A DNA stretch of 64,000 bases from contig CM044958.1 in the NCBI GenBank assembly GCA_024516035.1, positions 21,253,568 through 21,317,567 on the forward strand, given 5' to 3'. Of this stretch, positions 34,820 through 47,201 are shown piece by piece (within the stretch, counting starts at the first letter, position 1; the number at the start of each line of letters is the position of its first letter). The position numbers and the translations under genes are program-made. The DNA is from Bactericera cockerelli. Taxonomy: Eukaryota > Arthropoda > Insecta > Hemiptera > Triozidae. Under the pieces are notes generated by a model, which worked only from the letters and a program-made list of their open reading frames with translations, did not search any database and was not told the origin of the DNA.

Positions 34820-37800
34820 TCAGCAAGCATAGCTGGGGAGTGGCACAGGCTGGGTTTCTCTCACGAGCCATTCGTAAGCTTCGTCCTGGCCTTGCTCCTT
34901 CAACAGGGGACCCACCACCTCCAGACACTCCTTGTGGTAACTGTTGAGGAAGCTGATCTGTAACAAGGAAACATTGAACTGTTACAATTTTGTTTACAAG
35001 AGAGAGAGAGAGGAAAAAAAAAACATTATTGGATAATCTTTACCAACAATAAATACACATGCAGTTTACTTATTTTGGATTTTAATACCAAGTAAAATGA
35101 CAATGTCAAACTATAGTACTTTAAAAACAACTAAATTCGACAAACTCGCTTTTTTGGTTGCTTAACCCTTTGACGCCGAGCGTGTTGTTTTCGACACAGG
35201 TACTTTGAGATTCAATAATTATTCACTAGAGTACAGTATCATTATCGTTTCAGTGTGAAACAGTTCCTTGACTTCTTATCTTCAAATCCATCCAGCGCGA
35301 TTTTTGCATTGTTTTGTTTACATTTCTAAATTTTCATTTGTTGCTGAGATTTCGAGAGTGCATGATCGCATGGGGTTTTGCCGACTTTGGTAAGTTATTT
35401 CTTGTGTTTCCTGGTCGATTATTTTACTGAAAAAATTAAAAGAGGTAGCTAATGTGCTTATTAACATATAACTTTAAAGAAAATTGTAATAATTAATTGG
35501 TAGGCTTTTGTCCAATTTTCTGCCGTGTCGAAAACGACACATCCGGTATTAAAAGAACGTTTTTTCCAAAGAAATAATTTTAATATTTTTTCCTGATTTC
35601 TTCTGATTTTAGATTGATTATTGAGTCAAAACTAGGAAAATGAGTGACAATATACCACTACGCAGCTAATGCTATACCCAGCCCTCTTATTGTAGCTCCC
35701 ATTCCTATCACAAGTGCAGCTAGTGCTAGACCCAGCCCTCCTACTGTAGCTCCCATTCCTATCACAACTGCAGCTAGTGCTAGACTTAGCCCTCCTATTG
35801 TAGCTCTGATGGTCGCTACTTGAACTCGGGCCCGGATCCAGCCTAAAATTGTTCCTGGGGGTTTATTCCATTTTTGTGACATATTCTAATTCACTTACAC
35901 AACAATATTTATGTATCAAGTGAAGAGTCTGTTTTTCTTATCAGTATACCTACCTGCATTATATTTTTTTACGGTGGGGAAAATACTTGGCAGGAGTAAG
36001 GACTCTGATTGTTAAGTCTCCTCTGTAAATAAATATCATTAAAAAAAAAAAAAAAATACTTGGTCTCACCTCATCCACCGTGAGCAGACTGGTGTTGAGC
36101 AGGGAGGTCTGGATAGGAACCAGCGTGATGGTTCTGAACCCGAGGAAGGGCTTGTTCTTTCTCGTGTACTCGGTCTCGGCTGCAATCACCTGCACTATGT
36201 TCTCTATGCGAATCCCGAACTTTCCGTCTTCATAATAGCCGGGCTCTGGAGAACAATAACATTCAAAGTACTTACGACAACATTTTATTTTATATAAAAA
36301 AAAACGTGGAAAAGTTGTGTTATAGATATAGAGGACATGAGAGAAAAAGGAGTAAGACCAGCTGATGCACAAAATCGATTGGACTGGAAGAGACTGACCA
36401 GAAACGTCGACCCTGCTTAAGCGGGATAAGACAGAGCAAAAGAAGAAGAGTCTTTTTAACGTGTTCTAACAAGACATGCGTTTGCCTATACTACTTTGGA
36501 TTTGCTAGTCTGTTTAACATGTTCTAACAAGACATGCGTTTGCCTATAACACTTTGGGTTTGCTATTCTGTTTGACCTGTTCTAACAAGACATGCGTTTG
36601 CCTATGCTACTTTGGGTTTGCTATTCTATTTAACGTGTTCTAACAAGACATGCGTTTGCCTATGCTACTTTGGGTTTGCTAGTCTGTTTAACGTGTTCTA
36701 AGAAGACATGCTATTGCCTATACTACTTTGGGTTTGCTCGTCTGTTTAACTAGACGTGCGTACTATAATGACTAGAACGAGGTAGGTGCACTGGTAGTCA
36801 AGTGGTTAACGCGCTAGTCTGGTAATCCAGGTAGCGAAGGGATCCGTTGGTTCGAATCCCACCCAGTGCATGAATTTTCCCTCATTAATTTGAGTTTGTG
36901 ACCACATAATAATAAGACTCTGAGGGGTTAGGTGGTAGAAAATGCTTTGAGCATTAACCTCGCCTGGTAGTTACCTTCCACTAAAGAGTAATATTATTAT
37001 TTTATTTATTTATTTACACTTTATTAATAGGACATATTATATACAACAAAATAATTACAAATTAGAATACAATATAGTAGAAGAAAAAAATAAAGAAAAA
37101 AAAATAATTAATATATACATAATATATGTCCTAACTAAAGGGCGGGGTTATTGCCTTAGACAATCTCTTCCACCCAACCCTTTTATTATTATAGGTCGCT
37201 TTCGATGTCTTTTCTTACCGTCCGACAGGAACATGCCCGCCAGAATGCCAGGGTCAGTAGCACGCGGCATGAAGGAGATGCCCATGGGACCTTCATGCAC
37301 GTTCAGGTAGGAGCCTATGCCGTGTCCTGTCCCGTGCAGATAGTCCAGACCCACGCTCCAGAGGTTATGACGAGCCAGGGCGTCCAGGGCGTGACCCTGG
37401 GGAATCACAACAGCTTTTATAGGCTACAACACAGACCACAAGCGTCTACAGTAGCTCCTGTTTCATGGCTATGAAATTAAGGGCGGAATTAATAGACGTT
37501 TTTGTAATACCTCTGTGGCGCTAAGTCACAGATTGCGTACTATGTAGGATAGGGAAAACCGACGCTTAGCAGTGACTTGTGATATAGAATTTGTCTATTA
37601 ATTTCGCCCTAAAAAGGATGTGAAACACTCATAATTTTTTAAATATTTAACGGAATATTACTCATACCGACTCAATACCTGTTCTAGGGAAAATGAAGAT
37701 ACTTGTTTCTCATTTTCCCCACAAAATTATGTGAAAATCTCCTAAAAAGGTGAAAAGAGAGAGAATGTAATAACTGGATTAAATTTAAGATACGCCAAAC

Positions 37801-40800
37801 CCTCCTTTAAGTTGGAAATTCAACCAATCACAGCACATTATAACCCCGCTTATCTCAACAAAGAACTTTATCTAGACTACAAATCAAGACATTCCAAATA
37901 AAACGGATAAAGGATATTCGTAAATACAAATGTAGATCTCGACTAACCTTTAGCTTCTCCGGGAACACAGTCCTGGCTAGAGCAGCACACCCCTTGAACA
38001 CGCGGGTGAAGCACTCCTTCTCAAACTCAGTCGGGGAACCGAAATGTACGGTACGGGTGACATCGGTAGTGCCGTCTCTGCAGGATAGGTTCCGAGGATA
38101 ATGTGCACTTATTACTATTGGTGCTAAGATTTTAAAAATAACAAATATAGGTAATACGCAACCAGATTTTTGGGCGGACTTTATAAACGCTCCTACAAAA
38201 TGGCAATAAAACAAAAACTGGCAAATACAATAAGTCTCATGCCTGGCCAGCTGGCCACAGTAGAATAATGTGACACCGAGATTAGCAGTGGTTCAGATGC
38301 CGACCCCAAGACATCAGGGATTAGCAGTGGTTCTGATGCCGACCCCAAGACCAGGAACTAGGAATACTATACCTCCAGGATTTTATAAATTCCGGCAATA
38401 TACTTACTTGTATTGTCCCCCAGAGTCCACGAGATAGATATCCTGCGCGGTGATATCCCTATCAGTGCTAGCCTTAGGCTTGTAGTGAATCACTGCGGCG
38501 TTGGGACCCGATGAGGATATTGTGTCGAAACTCAGACCCACGAAGTCTTCTTGTTTGCTGTTGAAGTATATGGAGAAGTGAGAAATTTTGGACATGAATA
38601 GTGTATCAAATAACAACGAAAAATGAGGCTAAAATTACAATGCCAGACATACCTGACGTAGAAAAATGGAATGGCAACAAGAGTAGCATATTTCTTCTGG
38701 TAGCTGGAAAGTGCCGCTGCTGTGGTGCGAAGATCTAGTTGCTTTTGAGTTCTCTCTTGAGGAACAACTTGGACCATGGTTAGTTGACTTCCTCACGCTA
38801 CACCTCGTAGCACGAGGTAAATTAAAGTACTAACAACAATCTATAAAATAACTTAGTTAGGTCAGTTGCCTAATACAAAGGCAAGGCCAATAAAGTTGGC
38901 CACTTGCAACTAGCAACCCGTGAATATCTGTAATATGCAAGTTACGGCAGGACTGCTCAAAATACTCAATATAAAGCTATCTTAATCAAGACACGTCCCC
39001 ACCAGTTTTGTTCAACAATGTTGGTCAACACTGCACCATCCCCACCTAAATTTCAAACCGCCTACACTGCAGGCAATTTTTTTGAACAACATGTCGATCA
39101 ACACCAGTGGGGATGCGGCTTTAAAATACAATTATTACCACCAGATGTGCCAAAGATTCCATACTAAAATTCGAAAGGTTAATTTTTAAATTTGATTTTA
39201 TGGTCACTAAAAATAAATAAATAAAATAAAATAGCCTTTATTAAAAATTTAACCACAAAAACACCTCAGCATCCTTCTTCTTTTTTTTTGAGCATAACGA
39301 ACCTATCATCGAGGGGAAAGATCAAGTCGAAAAATGTGGGACTCAATCATGGACCGCCCGGTATCAGTGTTGAACCATACCGTTGTGGAATTGTTAAATA
39401 TTACTCCGGCGCGAACGACCCACTACACCAGTGTTAAAGCGCCTAACGGGGGAGAGAAAAAAAAACTCCAACAAACTATTCTACTGGTCGTAACAGTGGA
39501 GAAAGTGTTCAGAAAAATGCTGACGGTGCAACTGATGGCCGGATTTTTTTTATTATTATTATAATCCGACCTGGTTGCAGGGTTTTCAGTGAAACCCTTA
39601 CAATTATTAACACTGCAACCTAATTAGATCTATTGTGACCAGTTTTGGATGGAACAGAATTTTCGTCGAAAAGTCTGCCCCAACCGGGAGTTAAACTGGG
39701 GAACTCTGTACTACGGGCAGTAGTCACAACCATTACGCCACGGAGGCTGGCTGGCATGGGCGGATTAGAAGATATTAATTTTGTTTATACCTGCGGAACT
39801 CCTCCAACTTGTCAGCACCCGATATCTCGGTAACATGATGACCGGCCCTGATCTCCTTCTCAAGCCAGGCGAGGTAAGCTGTCAGAGCAGCGGCATCTCT
39901 GATATGAGAGTTGACCATACCTGGTAAAGTAGAGGAAAACAAGGCGCTACTAAAAATATTTCGGACCGATTGCTAGACAAAATAGTTTAAAAAAAAAGAA
40001 ATTGTGCCCCGGAACCGCTTTCGTATTACTTTAGGGCGCTTTACCTTTACACCCATACTATTCTGGAAACGGAAAAACTCGGTCAGAATTTTCGGCTCCG
40101 GCTGCGATTCGAACGAGCAACCTTCGGGTCAGTAACCAATGCTCTTAACCACTGAGCCATGGGGGTCGGCTAGACAATATACTAGACCGATTTAACCTAG
40201 CCTAGAACAAAAGAAAACTGCAAAAAGAATAGCATATAAAAAATATTTTAAGTCATATTTATGTCTTAAAAAAAACAATGCACATTAACTGCTTGAAATG
40301 CAAGTCAAAAGAAGAAAAAGTATTCATTTTTTTTTAAACACAAAATTTGAATTAAAAGTCCGTGATTTTCATTCGAATCAATCCTATTGTCATTTGTCAT
40401 ATTTTAATCAGAAATAAAGAGATAATCAGGTCGACTTCTACAAAGCTAACTAATGATCTACTTACCTTGTATTTCTACAGAATTCTTCACCGCTTTCATA
40501 ACGTTGACTGGTGTGATTTCGCTAAGAAGAGATTTCTTGGGCACCAAGGAGACAAGAGCGTAGTTGGAATATTCACTGATCCAAACCTTATCTTGGGCAC
40601 CCAACTTTGAAATCTTAAGTCAAAATGAAGTAGAATAAGACTGTTATAAATTATACCAAGTACTCTAAGACAACATAATGTCAATCTTAAGAATAATTTA
40701 TTTTTTCTCTTTTTACTTCTCTTATATCATATATTAATTTTTTTTTTTTTTTTAACGTAGCTTTCAACTGCATGGTCATATCACGACGGGGGTGTTACCC

Positions 40801-43800
40801 TCCATTCGCAGGAAACTCACAAACCTGCTACCCACATTAACCTCACCCAACCTGGGTTGGGCCGGAATGCCAGCATCACGAAGTCTTCACCTCGCTGGAC
40901 GTTGCTTAACTTCGGTGATCCAATGAGAACCGGTGCATTCAACGCGCCATCGACGCTGGCCTCATGAATTTTTATCTGTTATTGTAAATGTGACTGAAAA
41001 AAAAATATACTTACTAATTCAGATAGGAAAGGCTGGATGCTGTCATATGAATGAATGGTGATGGGACAGTTTTCAGTGGTGAAATGGTTTCTAATGGACT
41101 CAGTTATCTTGGTCTCTGTAATGAACAAGTGAATGGCAGTATCGGTGACTATGACGTAGGAGAAGAAGACAGGATTGTACACTATGTCCGCGCCTCGCAA
41201 GTTCAATAAATCTGGAAAACAAAATAAGAGCTTGTTAAAAATAAATTATCAGTTAAAAAGAAAATTATCGGAAAAAAAATCGCGACCTATAGGTTCAGAG
41301 ATAGGACTACTATCCACTATCAATAAGAACTACGTATTAACACTAATTAAAGTAAGATCACTGAAGTTAAGCAACGTCTGGCAAGGTGGGTGACTACCAG
41401 GTTCGAAGCTCCATAATACTGACTATTCCCAGAAAAAAAGACTGATTCGCCTTTAGTTATTAATAAATGTTTTATCTACTCTTGAAATTCAACTTCAATT
41501 TTGATAGATAAATAATATGTGAAGACAGTAGGTAAACAAATAAAATTACATAAAATGTAAATAATACTGTTGTAAAAAATCTAAAAGGGGTCGGTGTTTG
41601 GAAACACATGTTTTGAAGCTGTTTGTGTTTGAATTCTTGTAGACATGTCGAGAACAAAATTTCAGATCAATCCGACTTGTGGTTCTCGAGTTATAGCAAA
41701 ACACACCCACAAATCATTTGAAATATAAGATTTATGGGCATTATTACAATGATACCGATTCTAACTAACATCACAATACTTCACTAACATCACAATACTT
41801 CACTAACATCACGATACTTCACTGACATCACAATACTTCACTAACATCACAATACCTCACTAAAATCACAATACTACACTGACATCACAATACTTCACTA
41901 ACATCACAATACTTCACTAACATCACAATACTTCACTAACATCACAATACTTCACTAACTTCACAATACTTCACTAACATCACAATACTTCACTAACATC
42001 ACAATACTTCACTAACTTCACAATACTTCACTAACATCACAATACTTCACTAACATCACAATACTTCACTAACATCACAATACCTCACTAACATCACAAT
42101 ACTCCACTAACATCACAATACTCCACTCACATCACAATACTTCACTAACATCACAATACCTCTGTATCAGTATCACTATAAACAGTATAAACCTCACTAT
42201 AAATCTTTATAAAGTTTATAAATCAGTATAACCCTCACAATACTTCACTAACATGGGTTTACCCCGTTAATTTATGAAAATTAAAATTAAAAAAAAACTA
42301 ACATCACAATACCTCAGTATCAGTATCACTATAAACAGTATAAACCTCACAATACTTCACTAACATCACAATACTTCACTCACATCACAATACTTCACTA
42401 ACATCAAATACTTCACTAACATCACATATAGCCTTCACTACCATCACAATACTTCACTCACATCACAATACTTCACTAACATCACAATACTTCACTACAT
42501 CACAATACTTCAACATCAAATACTTCACTAACATCACAATACTTCACTAACATCACAATACTTCATAACATCACATACTTCACTCAACTCACATATTCAA
42601 CTACATCACAACTTCACTACATCACAATACTTCACTCAATCACAATCACAATTACTTTCACTACACATCACAATACTTCACTAACATCACAATACCTCAC
42701 TAACATCACAATACTCACTAACATCAAATATTCACTAACATCACAATACTTCACTAACATCACAATACTTCACTAACATCACAATACTCACTAACATCAC
42801 AATACTTCACTAACATCACAATACTTCACTAAAATCACAATACTTCAACTAACAATCACAATACTTCACTAACATCACAATACTTCACTAACATCACAAT
42901 ACTTCACTAACATCACAATACTTCACTAACATCACAATACTTCACTCAACATCACAATACTTCACTAACATCACAATACTTCAACTAACAATCTAACACA
43001 ATACTTCACTAACATCACAATACTTCATAACTCCACTCAACTTCACTAACATCACAATACTTCACTAACTCACAAACATTCACTAACTCACATCTTCACT
43101 AACTCACAATATTCTAACTCACAATACTTCACTAACATCACAATACTTCATAACATCACAATAACTTCACTAACATCACAATACTTCATAACATCACAAT
43201 ACTTCACTCACATCACAATACTTCACTAACATCACAATACTTCACTAACATCACAATACTTCACTAACTTCACAATACTTCAATAACATCACAATACTTC
43301 ACTAACATCACAATACTTCACTAACATCACAATACTTCAATAACTTCACAATACTTCACTAACTTCACAATACTTCACTAACATCACAATACTTCACTAA
43401 CATCACAATACTTCACTAACATCACAATACTTCACTAACATCACAATACTTCACTAACTTCACAATACTTCACTAACTTCACAATAATTCACTAACATCA
43501 CAATACTTCACTAACATCACAATACTTCACTAACATCACAGTACTTCACTAACATCACAATACTTCACTCACATCACAATACTTCACTAACATCACAATA
43601 CTTCACTAACATCACAATACTTCACTAACATCACAATACTTCACTCACATCACAATACTTCACTAACATCACAATACTTCACTAACATCACAATACTTCA
43701 CTAACATCACAATACTTCACTCACATCACAATACTTCACTAACATCACAATACTTCACTAACATCACAATACTTCACTAACTTCACAATACTTCACTCAC

Positions 43801-46800
43801 AAGCCACTTCGTCCAGAGCGGTCAGCACCAGCACAGTTGCTCTCTTCTCCTTCATCTTCTCTCGCACTTCCTCCAGTTTCTGTCCCACTGGTTTGCCAGT
43901 GTACTTGAGCTCTAGCGGCTTAACTTCAGCTAAAGGTGGGGCTGGCTTGTTTTCCCAAACCTGAAACAAAAAATAAATAAATTTGTGTTTAGAAATCATT
44001 CTGATCAATATTATCAACAAACAAAAAAACACAATACTTCCGATTTATAATATTAGAAATTTATCCGAAGTAAAATGTAATAAATAATAGTCAGTAGGTA
44101 TATCAGAATAAACAGAAATTATAAAATATACAAAGCCTGATCAAGGGTGGTAATAATAAGTCAATGTTCGTAAGGTAGGCACAGATAATTTAATTACATA
44201 TCTCACGATGTATGGACGCCTAGATCCAATGTCTAGGCTCCAGACACGTCCAATGATTTTATGTTTAATAATAATAATATTTCCGGTAAACGGGCATGTA
44301 TTGAGGGAAAGAATCCTGTGTACACATGAAAAGGAATAAAATGTATTTACATTAAAATAGATAATTACAATATGAATTTATGAAGAAAATTTCAATTTTA
44401 GTTTGTTTCGATATGAGTTTTTCAGGACGGGGGTTATACCTTTCAATCGCTAAGATTCAATTTTATATATTAAAAAATTAGGAACATAAAACTGAGAGTT
44501 AGTTTTATCCATATACATAAGATGAACTTTCCGAAAGAATAGCGATATCAACAGAACATTTTACTCTCCAATTAGTTCAAAATGTGGATTCATTTTTATG
44601 CTCTTTTTTATTTATTTATTACAAGTAATATATTTTTGTCATTTAAAAAATTCTGTCATTTGTAATTCAGAGGGCAACGTACTCAGAATACTTGAGCAAT
44701 TTCATCTCTGGATTTCAAGTGAAATATTTCGCAGTAAATATGACAGAGTAATATGAATGTTCTCAAGTATTTTGTAATGAGCTTCTATCAATTTGAAATG
44801 AAATAGAGGGCCCTCTCGAGATATTGAACTCTTGGCAAAGTAGAATTTCCTTTTTTGGACAGAGAGTTCAAATAAATTACTCCTTGGCATGTAGTATATT
44901 TCATATATTAGGGTGGCGTCATCGTGAACGATAGTAGCCAGACAGTAGAGGAATGACTCAGCAGTTCTACCACTGTCTTTACAAGGAGGCTATTAATTGA
45001 CAAGGGCCCCCAGAACCAAGCCAACGCTGGTCTACTTCCTGTTTAAAGTTCCCCAGCCAGACTGAAGGTTCAAATTCTTTAGGGTTCAAATTCTTTAGGG
45101 TTCAAATTCTTCAAAATATTTCATGAGCCCTAAAGGATTTGAACCCTTGTCTCATGACTCACCAGATCTACTAGATTATCACAGATTGGCAGCATACTGA
45201 GTCCGCCATGTTCAAACTCAGTTTCGTAGGCTCTGTACTCCTGGAAAGTGATGAGAGTGGGGTCCACACCCACTTTGGATCCCGAAGGTAGATTTTTTAC
45301 CAGCCACTCTTTTTCGTTGGGAGTCGATGGTATACCTTAAATAAAATTTCAAACAAAACTGATTGAACTAAAATGGTGTGAGACCACACGACTTTCCTTG
45401 AAAAGAAGTCAGATTCCGCCACTGATGACTCATCCGTATTAATTAGCTACAAATTAATGAGAAATTCGTAATCAAAACCTCAAAATCATTGAATTTGATA
45501 TGTTATAGCCTCCATATACGATGGATAATAAAAAAATACACTGTCCATTATGGAAACAATACTTCCTTTTATTATCGCTATAATCAGAGATTTTTTATTG
45601 AATCACTGGTATTTACAAAAGTTCTCAACCAATTCTCTTCAAATATGTAAAACGCTAATACGCGCATATACATACAAAATTTCATCAAAATACTGTTAAT
45701 TGGTGCCGGGTTCCAGAAAGTTCAATATATCAAAAAAATGATCGGAGTAAACCCTTATTATTTTTTTATTATATGCAGAACTTGTACTTATGAAAATTTC
45801 ATACCTCTTACCGTTTAGCCAGAACCCCCAAACGCCCTCAAAGAGCGGTCGAAAAGACGCCACTGGCGACACCAAAAAGTTTCGTGTCATATCGTTTTCC
45901 TATTCATAATTTAATATGTAGACTTCATGGTCTAGTCACCGTGGCAGAGTGAGTTAGCGCGCTAGGCATTGCACACACGGTGACCTGGGTTCGATCCCCA
46001 GCGGGTCTGGAATTTTTCTGCTTTGTACTTGGATGTTCGGGGTCCACTCATACCTCGTGAGGAAAAATGAGTGGTTACTTGTATGAGTAACGACCAGTGG
46101 CGCCATTCCTTCCTATATTATAAGTACCTCAGCAAATAAGCTGAATTGGAACCAGTTGTTCTGATATATGTATTAATTTTGATGTACGTATGTAATACTA
46201 GCGGGCTGTCGCCCGCTTTGCCGGCACAGCATGGCCCGCTGAGCAAAAAATCCTTTTTCACCAGTGGCAAGTGTTGTAGGTGGAATTTCAAAAAATCCCG
46301 TCTCATTGTACATCTAGACTGTAAGACAAAGCTACCTACCAAATTTCAGATTCCTAGGACTTACCAGTTCGGAGAAACAGTGATGAATCAGTGAGTGAGT
46401 GAGTCAGTCAGTCAGTGAGTGAAACTCTCTTTTATAAGTATAGATTTATGTTCCAAATAAAGGTTTATTTATTTAATACGGACACTCGTTTCCTCTTAGT
46501 CATCTGACCTGTTTTCATAAGCGTCCAGTTGTTGTCCAGTTCCTCCGCGGCTTGCAAGTGGTACCTCCCATCCGTCCAGAGTAGCGCCTTGTCCAGGGTG
46601 ACAATGGCTAGTCCCGCTGAGCCTGTGAAGCCAGACACGTATTCTCGTCTTTTGTCCGCATCCGCCAAGTATTCACTCTGTGAACAAAGCAAATAAATAA
46701 ATTATCTTATATTATAAATCAGTCTGGCTGGGGGACTATAAACAGGGAGTAGACCAGCAGTCTGGCTGGGGGACTATGAACAGGGAGTAGACCAGCAGTC

Positions 46801-47136
46801 TGGCTGGGGGACTATAAACAGGGAGTAGACCAGCAGTCTGGCTGGGGGACTATAAACAGGGAGTAGACCAGCAGTCTGGCTGGGGGACTATAAACAGGGA
46901 GTAGACCAGCAGTCTGGCTGGGGGACTATAAACAGGGAGAAGACCAGCATTGGCTTGGTTCTGGGGGCCCTTGTCAATTATTAGCCTCCTTGTAAAGACA
47001 GTGGTAGAAGTGCTGATTCATTCCTCCACTGTGTCTGGCTACCATCGTTCACGATGACGCCACCCTGTGATGATGTGTGATATTATAAAAATTATAAAAT
47101 TAGCATGTTGCACCCGCTTCGCCAAGCCATCACACG

Positions 47137-47201
<65 letters not shown>

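Noticed and set aside
34820..34822. Selenocysteine at the aminopeptidase UGA
   Set aside because: No SECIS-like element was recognised downstream, the family is not a selenoprotein family, and readthrough or mutation explains the data better.
34407..34928. 173-codon minus-strand open frame
   Set aside because: Runs out of frame through the last aminopeptidase exon and then through the 59-bp array and the insertion; the family match is in another frame.
35650..35882. 74-codon Gly/Ala/Leu frame as a repeat protein gene
   Set aside because: It is a three-unit minisatellite inside an intron with no splice or family support.
40880..40965. Possible 5S rRNA gene
   Set aside because: The 5S similarity stops short and runs into the SINE body and A-rich tail.
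41765..43800. CRISPR-like array
   Set aside because: Direct tandem repeat without spacers, inside a eukaryotic intron.
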